From Clytia hemisphaerica (lineage: Eukaryota > Cnidaria > Hydrozoa > Leptothecata > Clytiidae): a stretch of 64,000 nt of DNA. The DNA is taken from NCBI GenBank assembly GCA_902728285.1, contig CACVBU010001184.1, positions 284,100 through 348,099 on the forward strand, read 5' to 3'. Under the pieces are notes generated by a model. That model was not told where the DNA came from. It was given only the letters and a program-made list of their open reading frames with translations, and did no database searches. Of the stretch, positions 23,738 to 34,549 are shown piece by piece; position 1 is the first letter of the stretch; every line of letters begins with the position of its first letter. The position numbers and the translations under genes were made by a program.

Positions 23738-25314
23738 TTTATTGAGGCCCCCCAGTGGACCCAAATTTCACGCATTCACGCAAAAAATTTTCGCAATTCA
23801 AGCATTCACGCAAGTTTTTCTCAAAATTCACGCAAACCCACTTTTTGGAAAATCGGGGAAATTTTCGGAAAAAATCAGGAAAAATGTCAAAAAATAGAGG
23901 TCTTGCACATTTCGCTTAGTTACGTAATTTACGTAATTTCCACCATTATGGAGTAAAACGTTCGATTTGCATAAAAAAGTATGACAAGGCTGTACTCGAG
24001 ATATTATTCGACCGGATCTGGTCATGCACTTGAGAAAAACTTAACTCAGTAGTGATTTTTTCCTGTAGACCTGACTATAAAACACCGTGTTTTTGGTAGC
24101 GTCATAAGAAGCCCCCAAATAGAAAGCGTTACGTAATTTTTCAACTTTAATTACATGCCATCACGCAAAATATTTGATTCTTCTAACTTGTCACGATCGT
24201 TTGGAAAAGGTGAAGCTTCTGCAGTTAACGTATCGCGATAGTAAGTGAAAAGATATGCGCCGCAGGCGAATTTTTGTACATAAAATAGCTTAAACATTAT
24301 CAAAACTAGGTCAAACAAACTCGAGGATGACACCATGATGCTTAGCTCAGGGGTAAGGAGGCGCAACCATGGTTTACGCCAGAGAGGAAATTTTTGCATT
24401 TTTGTCACTCGCGTTTGGAAAAGAATGTAGTCTAAATTTGTTAGAGGCAAGGTACGATCGCTTGATAGCTTGTAAAATAAGGTAAAAGAATGAACATTTG
24501 TTGCGAGCAAAGCGATCAAAAAAAATTAAAAAGAAAGGTTTTAATCAGGGCTCGCGAATTAATTTCCTAACGTGGAGGGGCCGAAAACATAGTGACTAAG
24601 GAGGCGCAACCATGTTTTGCGCCGACAGGAGAAAATTTCTATTTTAACCCTCTGATGTGCTTAAATACGACTCCATTTCAGACTAATTTTGCCAAGAAAT
24701 CAGGTTAAACGAAAGTCTACATCATGGGTAAAAATTTCTTTGAAATAAGTTTCTTTTTATTTGCCAAAACGTGGTGAAGTCATGGCCGCCTCCTGCCCCC
24801 AGTGGCTCTAGCCCTGGCTGGCCCTTGCCCTGGCCCTGGCCCTGGATCACTCATCGTGCATAACCATGGCTTCATCTTAAACAAAAACTTTCAAGGGGCA
24901 AATTAGACTTATTTAAGATTCGAGGGCCAATACATGTTTGGCCCGAGCGAAAAAATCTGGAAATTTAAGGTGTCTAGATTGCTAGAAAGCGCATCTAAAT
25001 CATGAATCGTTATATAAAATAGAGAATTTGAAAGTTGCTGATTTTTTTGTGCACCTTCAACTGGCATCCCTTGAATTCGGGATAGGTGCGCACCTTGGGG
25101 TTTTCTACAAACTGTGAAAAGGAAAAATTCACGCGTTCACGCAAAAAACAGGGCAGATTCACGCATTCACACAATAGAAATATGGATTTTCACGTTCACG
25201 CAAGTCTTTTCAATTCACGCATTCACGCAATTTTTTTTCGATTTTCACGTATTCACACAACCAAAAAAGCCCATTCACGCATTCACGCAAACCGCTGGGG
25301 GGGGCCCTTTATTA
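23738..25314. mobile_element. Probable TIR element with CACGCATTCACGCAA repeats
   Basis: The left end TTTATTGAGGCCCCCCAGTG and the right end GCTGGGGGGGGCCCTTTAT are roughly inverted. Both ends carry direct-orientation copies of CACGCATTCACGCAA (23770-23840 and 25130-25290). The interior has two copies of AAGGAGGCGCAACCATG (near 24354 and 24599) and a CCCTGG hexamer tract near 24830. No coding sequence recognised. Confidence 0.45.
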
Positions 25315-25574
25315 TTTCGGAAGTTTTCTTTTTTATTGAAATGATTGTTTCATTTAAACCCTCTTGATGGTAAGATATGATACATCTATTATTTTGTGTC
25401 AGTCGCGTTGTCCTTGTCGCTTGCGTTCTTTTATTCACTTTCCCTTGTTACATACAAAAAGCTACCAATAGAAAAAAGATTATGGTAAAACAGTTGTGGT
25501 GGAAAAAACTTTAAAGGAGAAGATTCTTTCTGACTCCAATCCAACAACGCTTTAAGAGAGATATCATTATAGTG

Positions 25575-26285
25575 AGTATAGTATAGAAATAAAATTATTT
25601 TACAATTGGCAAGAGTTAGGATAGTTCCAAAATTTAGAATTTTAATAATAAGTCTTTTTGAGTTCATCGAGCCCCGAGGGCGGTGTCAGCTCTAATTGAA
25701 AACTGATTTTTTATGGAACTTTTGATATTTTCCAATTTCCTTCAGAACAAATGTTGAAAAAGATTTGAATGGAAAACTTTAGGGAGAAGGTGTAAATAAA
25801 TTTCTTTATCACACTTTAAAATTGTACCTTTTTGTCGAGAACATGGTCTGTTTATTTGAATGGTTTGAAAATAAAATCATTTTACAATTAGCAAGAGGGT
25901 TAGGAGAGTTTTAAAATTGAGAATTTTCAATAATATAATAAGTCTTTTTGAATTTATCGAGCCCCGAGGGCGGTGTCAGCTCTAAATGAAAACTGATTTT
26001 TGATGGAACTTTTGATATTTTCAAATTACCTTCAGAAACAATGTTTAAAAAGTTGCATGAAAAACTTTAAGGAGAAAGTGTAAAACAATTTCTTCATATC
26101 ACTGTAAAATTGTACTTTTTTCTCGAAAACATGGTCTGTTTATTTGAGTAGTTAGAAAATAAAATCATTTTACAATTGAAAAGGATTAGCATAGTTTTTA
26201 AATTGACAATTTTCAATAATAAGTCTTTTTGAGTTTATATCGAGCCCCGAGGGCGGTGTCAGCTCTAAATGAAAACTTATTTATT
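25575..26285 (+). repeat. Tandem repeat, unit about 285-290 bp
   Basis: CGAGCCCCGAGGGCGGTGTC occurs at 25668, 25958 and 26241, each preceded by AATAAGTCTTTTTGA and an ATTTTACAATT stretch. That makes about 2.5 units. The GC-rich core stands out from its AT-rich unit. Confidence 0.8.
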
Positions 26286-26570
26286 CTATCAGGTTCCCCG
26301 AGTCTTCCCTTTAAAAAATCATCACAAATTTTAATGGGTTAGGATAGCGATTGGTTTATGGGGTTTAAGGAAGCTATCAATGGCTAGATTTAAGCATTGA
26401 TTGGCTGGTAGATTTATATTATTGCTTATTTATTTAACGAACAGCTTTAGTAGTCGAAGGTTAAAACAAATCAATTTGAAAACTAATTATGATGTTGTTA
26501 AATGCGGTTGTGCGCAGGGCAGATAGACGTGAACGGATCTTATTTATCGCTCTGTTATATTATGTTTTAG

Positions 26571-26678
26571 GACATTGTTCATTTTGATGAAGATCATTGC
26601 AGAATATTGTCAATGCATTGATGACGTACCAATGTTGGTCTTTGACGTCATGACACGTTTGTGCGAATATTACTCAAA
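26571..26678 (+). pseudogene. VPS54: VPS54-like block 1
   Basis: Acceptor TATGTTTTAG and donor AAA|GTAGGT flank 108 nt. They encode LFILMKIIAEYCQC and a DVMTRLCEYYS stretch, corresponding to the VPS54 segment just before the conserved FNSR-C-Q region. The block ends in phase 2. Confidence 0.75.
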
Positions 26679-27305
26679 GTAGGTCAATATCTCCTTCATA
26701 GCTTTGCTAAATTAACGAACAGCACAATTCTTGTGTTTTTCTCAGATCAAGACTTCAAAATCAAAAATTTAAGACTTTAAAAGAATCAGAAAACACGAAT
26801 TACATGTGTTACCAGTCGACTTGTGCATCAATGCCGAAAACGGCGTTGGTCAGCTTTTTGGCACGAAAAGTGATATAATACAGCATTTGTCTGGGAAATT
26901 AAACAGTGTTGTATTTTTTTTAAAATTTGATTATGTTATATCCAAGCAGTGATTTACGGGATTAGTAGTTTTATGAATCGGCTTAGGCATCAGCTATATA
27001 GTTGTTTTCTACTTGCAAAGCTGTCACTACCACAAAGCAAGGCAGTCCAAGATCTGACTCGTCAAAATCTAGTTGATGTTCTCCGATTCGATTTTCAAGG
27101 GGAATTGGATCTTCATCAAAGAAGGGAGCCTATTTAGGAGAATTTCTTGTTGATGGCGACTTTTAATATTATCGAATAACGGAGCGTATTGAATAGTCGA
27201 ACGTCGAATTCACAGTTAAAGTTTCAACTGTAAGTTTTTACAACAAAACTGCAGGGTGTGGTTCTTATTATTCAATTCACTCATTTAGCCCTCACTTTTT
27301 TTTAG

Positions 27306-27515
27306 ATATTCAATTCGCGCGCATGTCAATAAGTGTTGGGCGCAGGCGCTCTACAGACAGTTGGCTTGAAGACCATCGCGGCGAAACACTTGATGCTCGT
27401 TGCGCAATGTTTACAAGTTGTGATAATAAACATCAATACAATCAAAAATCACTTCGAATTGAGGCTGAAACCCAAACAATACGTCATGTTAACGCAATTC
27501 GATCAAATATTAAAG
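27306..27515 (+). pseudogene. VPS54: VPS54-like block 2 with in-frame stop
   Basis: FNSRACQ is followed by TAA, then VLGAGALQTVGLKTIAAKH and RLKPKQYVMLTQFDQILK, the best-conserved part of the match. The stop falls where homologues have Leu. After the TTTTTTAG acceptor, two extra bases would be needed to join block 1 in frame. Donor: AAG|GTATTC. Confidence 0.8.
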
Positions 27516-28135
27516 GTATTCTTAAACTTCAGTTGCTAGCTAGAGTGTGAAAATGGTTGTTAGTTATTGTTATTTGGTTACGCTTCTTCCTTAGATGAAT
27601 ACCTGGGGTATTCAATTATAAACTTCAAATTGAATACTTAGGGACTGAGACGAAATTTTTGCCACAATTAAGTTTTGAAAAAGTTTTTTCTTTACATAGA
27701 AAATAAGAGATATAAGAAGAATAAAGCTTCTTTTTAAAGTTTTTGTACAAGAATTATGACAGTTGAAGCAGTGAAAATTATTGAAAATTATTAAAATATA
27801 AATGTTATACAAGAATTATATAGTAGTCAAAATGATAATCTGATGGCTTAAGTAAAGATCTTCGGCATGAAAGTCCAAAGTTTTTTGTCCTGGGCGAAAC
27901 CTCAAAAAACTATTTCTTAAGTTTAGATAGTAAAGGTAAAATTTATTTGAAGAAATAGCAAGGTGTCTAGCTAGACAGAGATTTCAGTAGGCAAAGGATC
28001 TCAAATTACCCTCAGATCATCCCTCAAGTTTTATGTAATCTTAAATAAAAGAATTTAATTGTCTAAATAAAAAATAACCCGTTTTTAAGAACTGAAAAAA
28101 AAAATGTGAACCTTGATAATATCCAATCTTTGGAT

Positions 28136-28141
28136 TTTATT
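28136..28141 (-). terminator. Poly(A) signal AATAAA of the ShKT gene
   Basis: AATAAA begins 8 nt after the stop codon on the minus strand, implying a very short 3' UTR. Confidence 0.6.
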
Positions 28142-28148
28142 GTCCACT

Positions 28149-28438
28149 TTAAAAGTAGTCACAACCAATTTTACATTCGTCAACGGTTGGATAGGTTGGG
28201 CAACCTTCTCTTGAGCAATCGACGCATAAATTGAATGTGTACCCATTGACGTTCGGAAAGCAGCCAGATTGCCCGTTGCGCTCACATTTCGTTCGGCAGC
28301 TACCGACAGTGACTCCAAGTTGTCGCATTTTACACGCATGCGTACACGAAAACATTTGATTACATCCTTTTTGAAGGCTTGTATCTGATGCGCATGCGAA
28401 TTCACTGCACGCATTTAAACATCCTGCCAAACGTTTAC
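28149..28438 (-). CDS. ShKT gene exon 4 (Cys-rich tail)
   Basis: Acceptor ACTTGTAG. Encodes about 95 residues with roughly 16 Cys, including paired CxxxC motifs, and ends at TAA (28149-28151). Not a recognised domain; the Cys spacing suggests a compact disulfide fold. Confidence 0.8.
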
Positions 28439-29954
28439 CTACAAGTGAAATGCAAACATTATGTAATGGTTCGAATGAGATGCAAATGGATCTTGCACCA
28501 ATCAACGGCATCTTATTATTCATTTAAGCAATCGAATTTTAATCAGTTCTATTAATCAAAGAATCAAAAAGGTAAAATACAGTTTACACAAATAATAATA
28601 ATAGGCTCGGGTTAACCCAGATATCGGGAATTATCGTTTGGTGATAGTTTAAACCTCAAAAATAGATCTTCATTTGAGTTTTAATGCAGTAAATTGCGCC
28701 TTTAAATACTTTCAAAGTAAGGTAATTATAGACCTAGCTATTTAAAACCAAATAAGAGACTCTTCTTTTGACAGCTGAAAATATTTTCAAATTTTGATAA
28801 ACGCGAGGGGACGCGAAGGTAATTATAGACTAAAATTTAGCTATTTAGAGCAAAATAAGGGACTTTCTTTTGATAGCTGAAAATATAAATAAACGTGAAA
28901 GGGGGTCCTTAAAAGGTCCGGGGTGTGGAAGAAATCAAAAAACTATCAAGCGTGGGGCGTTTATTAGGCACACGGGAGGATAAGATGAACGTAGCCTTAC
29001 CTTCTTGTCCTTGAGCACTGCAGCTTGATGGACACTGCGTACTCATTAATGAAGGATATTTGATGCAATCTCCACGTCTTGCCTTATAACTGCATGACCA
29101 ATCTTTATCACCGTGAAAGCCTGCCAGAAAAAGAAAAGGATTTATAGAAGTCGGATTTTAACGCCGATAATTTCCAAGCTAATGCAAAAGATAGAGTCTC
29201 TCTAAAAGTTGATCCATTGTTTATAACAAACAAATAAAGCTTTCCAGGGCAAAAGAATTTCTTCTTTTCATATTCATCACGTGATTTTTAAGGGTACCTA
29301 CTGTAACAAACCTAGCTTAAATCAACTGATATCAAGCAAGTCTTCTTGACTTAAAAGTGTAATACTTTGTGGGAACGCTCCTTATGCAGTCGAGTCTCGA
29401 ACACGGGCGGAAAACAGAAATTTATTTGATTTAAGGAAATTATTGAGTGTATTATGTAATTATGAAGTAAGATTTATAAGGTTAACTGACGGAACAAGAA
29501 AACGTGTTCGAGTTAAGGAGAAAGGAAAATTATGTGTATGTACTTACAGACGTCACAGGCGGGAGCACAGCTGACAATCATGTAGACTGGGTTTTCATGG
29601 CATTCACCTCCTTTGGCCCGACTATCACAATTATCGTCCGTGTTCTTGCAGTTTAAGTCGTTGCTGATGACCGCCCCACGTGCACTGTGAACTGTAAACA
29701 AAATGTCAAGATTCAAAATAAAAAACTTTCCTTCCCAGTGGGACTCAAATGTGATTTTTATTTTGTTACGCTTAAAACTTAACTTAATTTTTGCCTCTGA
29801 AACGAAAGTTTTTTTTTTACACCGAAGAAATGCTCATCACCCCAAATTGAGGCACGGGTTTAAAGTTTGGACAATCTTTTGTATTTAAATGTCGAAAAAA
29901 ATAAATCTTACCTGCTACTACAGCGATGCAAATGAGTGTTGTTAATCCCTTCAT
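28149..29954 (-). CDS. Secreted ShKT-type cysteine-rich protein (4 exons)
   Basis: The joined exons 29954-29912, 29691-29548, 29120-29001 and 28438-28149 give 597 nt, that is 198 residues plus TAA. All three introns are GT-AG and phase 1. Residues 1-15 form a short hydrophobic signal peptide. Exon 2 holds a six-Cys ShKT-like module whose last Cys codon is split by intron 2. Exon 3 holds a second, ShKT-like module with fewer Cys. Exon 4 is Cys-rich with regular CxxxC spacing and no family I can name. ShKT modules are known from sea-anemone channel blockers but also from enzymes and structural secreted proteins, so toxicity is not implied. It has a TATA box and a poly(A) signal, and lies antisense in an intron of the VPS54 remnant. 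Confidence 0.85.
29001..29120 (-). CDS. ShKT gene exon 3 (second module)
   Basis: Acceptor CTGGCAG, donor GAAG|GTAAGG. The pattern D...C..YK..RGDC...Y..LM...C..SC is that of an ShKT module whose first Cys is not evident within the exon. Confidence 0.8.
29548..29691 (-). CDS. ShKT gene exon 2 (first module)
   Basis: Acceptor TTTACAG, donor TCT|GTAAGT. It contains five of the six Cys of an ShKT module, in the expected order; the sixth is completed by exon 3. The Asp-rich stretch near the first Cys fits the family pattern. Confidence 0.85.
29912..29954 (-). CDS. ShKT gene exon 1 (signal peptide)
   Basis: ATG at 29954-29952 in the context AACAAAATGAAG. 43 nt encode a Lys then a Leu/Ile/Val/Ala-rich signal core. 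Donor GCAG|GTAAGA. Confidence 0.85.
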
Positions 29955-30044
29955 TTTGTTTTGTGTGTGTTTTTATGTGTCTCTTGTCTTGTCAGTCAAG
30001 TCAGTGGCTTCTTTGGCTTTGCATGACTTCTCAGTGAGTCCTTG

Positions 30045-30056
30045 CCCTTATTTATA
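30045..30056 (-). promoter_or_regulatory. TATA box of the ShKT gene
   Basis: TATAAATAAGGG on the minus strand starts about 100 nt upstream of the ATG, implying a 5' UTR of roughly 65-70 nt. Position and sequence fit a strong core promoter of a small secreted-protein gene. Inferred. Confidence 0.65.
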
Positions 30057-30059
30057 CTA

Positions 30060-31060
30060 CATCAGAAAGTTCAGATGTAATTTGCACAATTAACCACTCC
30101 CTTATTCGTAAGTGGATAAACTATGTGATCCAGTCTCTTTTGACCATTTTTATGCTTCCTCTTTTCGAAACTGATAGCATGATTTTTTAACTTGCGTAAT
30201 TTATAGCTACCGTTAATTTCTCGTTTGACTGAGTTTAATTACAGAAAGCTCATTAAAACGAAGGTATCCGATCCTGACAAGTGGTAGAGCTTGATAATAA
30301 AATGTATTAGACTAGACACCTGACATTGCAAGCTCTTTACAAGTACAATACTATGGTTGAAAAATAGAAGCTCAAAGTCAGGTCTTAGCCAAAAAGAGCC
30401 ATGACTTCACATTTATAGGGCAATGACAGTGAACTCTCGGTTAATCGAAGTAAAGGCCGGACTCCACTTTCGCGTGAAATGGGCGACAGTTTTTTTCTTA
30501 GCCTTTTTTGCCTGTAGAAAAGATTACGTCATAAAAAAGTTTCGCGCGAAGAAAAAAAGAGTTGAAGGAAGTTCTACTTTTTTCATCCGTTACGTCGATT
30601 TCGACCAATGTATTTGCTTCATTTTTCAACCGACCAATGACCTTACAAAAACGTCAAAAGTTTTTCGCTCATGTCGTGCGAAAGTGGAGACCAGCCTTAA
30701 ATTGACTTTCCCCGTTCAATCCTCTTTTTAAGTGCGTTTTCTTATCCCCGTGGATAAGAGGCTAAATTCCTTTCAGTTATTCGAAGTCTAACAATTTTTT
30801 AAGTTAATGTTTGAAATCCCCTTGAAATATTCCAAAGACAACGAGAGGATGAGGCTAAGACCATTGAGTTTCAAGTCCGAAGAGCTAGAGGCGAAACTTT
30901 AACACTTCTTAAGGCAAGAGAAATTGAAGCCACTTATTTTCCATCCAAGACGCACATAGAACGCGCCGTAATCATGACGACGGATTGTATGCAGCAGATT
31001 TTTTGTTTTGGAGGACTAAATTTTTTGAAATTTTAGCGTTTGTGTAAAACAATGCGTATC
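30060..31060. other. Intergenic/intronic, one MITE
   Basis: Upstream of the ShKT promoter. Apart from the MITE at 30452-30699 nothing is recognised. CTGTATCTCACTAACATTTT near 31060 recurs near 31662. Confidence 0.4.
30452..30699. mobile_element. MITE with GGCnGGnCTCCACTTTCGC ends
   Basis: AAAGGCCGGACTCCACTTTC on the left is mirrored by GAAAGTGGAGACCAGCCTT on the right, 248 bp apart. A 102-codon plus-strand frame across it is an artefact. Confidence 0.75.
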
Positions 31061-31490
31061 ACTGTATCTCACTAACATTTTGCCCTTCTGGATGGGAAAT
31101 AAGTATCGTGGTATTGATACTTTATTTAATACACCAGATATATGGAGTGAATCTGAACTAGACAAAGATAGTGGTCAATATTATATAGAAGCATGTGAAA
31201 CGTTTTTGCGAAAAGTCTTGAGCGACTCTAGTCCCTTGGACCCTTGGACCCAAAAGTTTAAATGCTTTGAAATGCCGTTAGATAATAAAGTTAGCATCTC
31301 TCAAAGACCATGAAGGCTTTAAATTGCATAAATATGAAAAATCTTGATACAGAAAGCTCATTAAAACGCTCATTAAAACACTCATTAAACACATGCACGT
31401 CGTTATTAGCTTATCATGATCTGATACAAATGAAGAAAGCATAACAAGCTCATTTACTTCCCACAACCTTTGATACCAATACGATTGACG

Positions 31491-31613
31491 CTTTATCGTT
31501 CTACATCTGCAATTTGAGCTTTACTAAGCTCATTTTACGTTAATCGATACTTCGATTATCAGCTTGATTGAGAGAGGATGACATATGTGAAATTGCGGAT
31601 GTAGAACGATAAA
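31491..31613. mobile_element. Foldback MITE
   Basis: TTTATCGTTCTACATCTGCA on the left and GCGGATGTAGAACGATAAA on the right are inverted, in a 123-bp unit. Confidence 0.7.
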
Positions 31614-32064
31614 CTCGGTATACATTCACTCACCATCTGGATAAGGTGATAAGGCTATCGCTGTATCTCACTAACATTTTGCCGATTGGTAGTGTGAAGG
31701 TTTCGGTCACAGATTTTCACCGCATATGGACTGTGTTCGAATCCCAAGCTCTTCCAATCAGTGTGTTAGAGAAACATGGTGATAGACTCTCTATCTTCAA
31801 TCACAATTGATGCTCTCTAATCTAACGTTCTACTATTCGATACGTTTCCTTATTCGATGAAAATCCAATTCCCCTTGAATGTCGAATTAAAGAGCGTCAA
31901 ATGTACTATGGTGTCTACGGGACCATAAAAACCTCAAAAAAGAACCATCCAACCTTGAAAGCTAGTTTGTTCTGGAAGACAAAACCTTGAAAAATGGAGA
32001 AAAATTTTGATCGACTTTCTACTACTAGATGCTAAAAGAAGGAATGTTTTATATTTCCTTTCAG

Positions 32065-32145
32065 GATTACAACAATCACAGACACGAACTACTATGTAAA
32101 ATAACCAATCTGATGGAGGAAATATTCAATTCGTGTTTATCACAG
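32065..32145 (+). pseudogene. VPS54: VPS54-like block 3
   Basis: After CCTTTCAG, 27 codons starting DYNNHRHELL match the DYHDH-type VPS54 segment in phase 0. The expected donor after CACAG is ATAC, so the splice site appears lost. Confidence 0.7.
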
Positions 32146-32467
32146 ATACTAACCGCTATTTCTTCGTATTTGTACAGCTACTCACTCATCGACTACAATC
32201 CTGTAGAATTGCTAAACTTTCAACTTCCGATTAATCTCCCCTCTTTCGACACGAGCGAAGGCTAGTTTCGTTGAAGATTTTCAAGCCTTTTTAGTACGAA
32301 AAAAAGGCTTTGGTTTTTCTTGGATTTGTTGATATTTGTACCCTTACAGTGTATTTCTTCTTTTCCTTTTTTTTGACCTCGCATTGTGTTTCGGAAAAAG
32401 ACACCCTGTGTGACAACGGTTTTTTTCGGTTAGTGTCGGTTATTTTGCCTTGATAACTCTCCCCCTG

Positions 32468-32666
32468 GAATTAAAACCACCGATGCCTTCGAAAACCATG
32501 CGTAAAATTGTGGTGCAAGTCAAGAAGTTGCGTGAAACCATGGCCGCCATTTTGTCCGAACAACAACTTGAAGTCCTGTTTCGTGACGTCAGAAGAAAAT
32601 TTAAAGACTGTCTTACGTCGAAGCTAGCGGTTTTGGTGTATCATATGATGGAGGGCCTCAGCACGG
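32468..32666 (+). pseudogene. VPS54: VPS54-like block 4
   Basis: Encodes ELKPPMPSKTMRK, LRETMAAILSEQQLEVLF and RRKFKDCLTSKL, matching the next VPS54 segment. The pyrimidine-rich CTCTCCCCC is followed by TG rather than AG. It ends ACG G|GTTCGT. No downstream final exon was found. Confidence 0.7.
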
Positions 32667-33544
32667 GTTCGTATATTTTCACTTGTATTTAATGCTTTAT
32701 CCATCGTTTAAGAGCAATATGATTTCAAGTGTATGGTCATACAGTAACCATAAATGCCGAGATTCCCCAGTTGGAAGATATTTTTTAATAAAAAAGGCGT
32801 GATTAATCGATAAAGAAGGTTTGTTTCAAGGTACATGTCTCTGTTGGAGGGAACAATTAAAAAAAAATCTTGAAAATCATATCATATCAAATTAAAACTT
32901 ATTGAAAAAAGCGTGTAATCAGATAGATTTAGATCTTTTGTCTGCAGCTTCTTTCCGTTGTTCTGAGCAAAAAATCCAAATAATTTTGTGTTATTCTTAT
33001 TTTGATCTTTTAAATCAAGATATCACAATTTGAAATCCCTACAATGAGTTTTAGCGCAGATCTTACTTCAAAATTTCACTTTTTCTTGTTTATTGTCAAT
33101 TGTCAAAAAAGTGTAACTTGAATATCTCGACTTTTGATAAGAATTATACAAAAAGATTCGGAGGTTTTGCTCTGGCACATGAGGGGAATCTACAAAAGAT
33201 CCGAAACCCTTTACTAGGATCATCTCTGTGACGACTGCGAATCATTGCAAATATCACGGCATTTACATTGCAAATATAAAACTTGATCTTGGTCCCTTTT
33301 CGTCCTGATAACTAGGGGTACGTTAAAAGAAGTAATAATGGTTTGACCTTTCATAATTTTTGAACAGCTTGAATTAGGTTTTCAAGATAATATTTTTGGG
33401 ATTGTAATTTTAATGAAATTCTTTTATTTAGACTGTCTCTAGTCACAGTATTTGTGAACAGATTATTTTTGTTTATTTTTGTGAGGTATAGGCAAATTTA
33501 AAGAAATTAAATTATCTACGCAAAGTAGACTCTTTTACAATTAC

Positions 33545-33730
33545 CTTAATTTTTGTGAGGATTATATTTCGCGAATTTTCGCGAATTTCGTCTTTTTCGC
33601 GAAATATAATCCCTCGCAAAAATTAAGTTTTTTACACTAAAAATTCTTAAACCGAGTCTCCATTACTCGAATGTTTCTGTAATTCGAATAAATTTTCATT
33701 CCTCGTAGCCGTTTGAGTTATGGAGACTCT
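33545..33730. repeat. Two adjacent hairpins
   Basis: 33545-33627: CTTAATTTTTGTGAGG pairs with CCTCGCAAAAATTAAG, around TATATTTCGCG/CGCGAAATATA. 33652-33730: GAGTCTCCATTACTC pairs with GAGTTATGGAGACTC. Both look like small MITEs or parts of one. Confidence 0.65.
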
Positions 33731-34344
33731 AATGTACACATAAAATCTCGTAAAACGTTGAAAAAAATTTAAGATTTATTTCTACTGGTACAAGCCTTGA
33801 CGGTTTCAAATCTGTGTTCTCATCTTTCTTATAAAAAATGTTGCAGCACCGTGGAGTGTAGGTAATATTGAACAGCATAAAAATCTGCCCTTAAAACTCC
33901 TTAAAATAAATGATCCCTGAAAAAATGGTACCTTGAAAGGGGAGCTCGGGTCAAACAAAAATTTAGTTAAAGCTAAAAAGGGGAAGTTATGATTTAACAA
34001 AAACTATAATATTGTCTTATGTAAATGGGCTAGAATTTTGTTTTCGTGTGGAAAACAATCAACCTAAATTATTCAAATATTGTCTTACGTTATGGGCTGT
34101 AACTTTGTTTTCGCGTGCAAAAAAATCAACCTAAATTATTCAAAATGTGGGGTTTGTGGTTAAGAATTTACAGAGTCTTAAGCCGGAATAAATGTTGTTT
34201 TTCTATAAGCATAACTTTGATAATCATATGGAGGCTCAGTTTTAAGTACCTGAACAATGGCTCTGTTGTTTAAGAACAATACAATCCCAAAAATGATTGA
34301 TACGAACATTAAATAGTTAGACACTTGCTTGTTAAAAGAAACAT

Positions 34345-34547
34345 TTATACACCTTTTCGACCGTAGTCGTACGGTCAGGCGCGTGCCACTTAGTAATTAG
34401 ATTATCCCATTAAACTCGATCCAATCCTTTTTTGACACATTTTTCTATTGTCTATTGTGCAAATAAGGACTGGGACGGTTTTAGTGGGATAAAGCGGACA
34501 AAAATGCCCGCGCGGCAATTGGCGGCTACGCTCAAAAAGGTGTATAA
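34345..34547. mobile_element. MITE, TTATACACCTTTT ends
   Basis: TTATACACCTTTTCGACC on the left is mirrored by CTCAAAAAGGTGTATAA on the right. A relative sharing GGTCAGGCGCGTGCCACTT-like sequence and TTTTTCTATTGTCTAT is at 44311-44480. Confidence 0.75.
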
Positions 34548-34549
34548 CA

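Larger units (their letters stand above)
26571..32666 (+). pseudogene. VPS54: VPS54-like gene remnant (partial, disabled)
   Basis: Four exon-like blocks in the right order encode sequence I recognise as the C-terminal part of VPS54, a subunit of the GARP/EARP tethers that dock endosome-derived vesicles at the Golgi. Examples are EYCQCIDDVP, VLGAGALQTVGLKT and SEQQLEVLFRDVRRKF. The first and third blocks keep good splice acceptors and the first two keep GT donors. Lesions are a TAA at 27330-27332, a two-base phase mismatch between blocks 1 and 2, no GT after block 3 (CAG then ATAC at 32146) and TG instead of AG before block 4 (32466-32467). Upstream exons and the last exon were not found. It looks like a decaying intron-containing duplicate. 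Assembly errors could mimic some lesions but hardly all. Confidence 0.75.

Noticed and set aside
25086..25367. Frames with repeated His-Ala-Phe-Thr-Gln words
   Set aside because: Translation of CACGCATTCACGCAA repeats at a transposon end.
26949..27137. Possible extra VPS54 exon between blocks 1 and 2
   Set aside because: Open frame but no similarity to the VPS54 region expected there; blocks 1 and 2 already abut in the protein.
31080..31313. 77-codon frame resembling a soluble protein
   Set aside because: No family recognised and no splice pairing with the VPS54 blocks. It begins in a short direct repeat that recurs near 31662.
32141..32150. U12-type AT-AC intron after VPS54 block 3
   Set aside because: The sequence is ATACTAACC rather than the ATATCCTT expected of that class, and the downstream acceptor is also non-standard.
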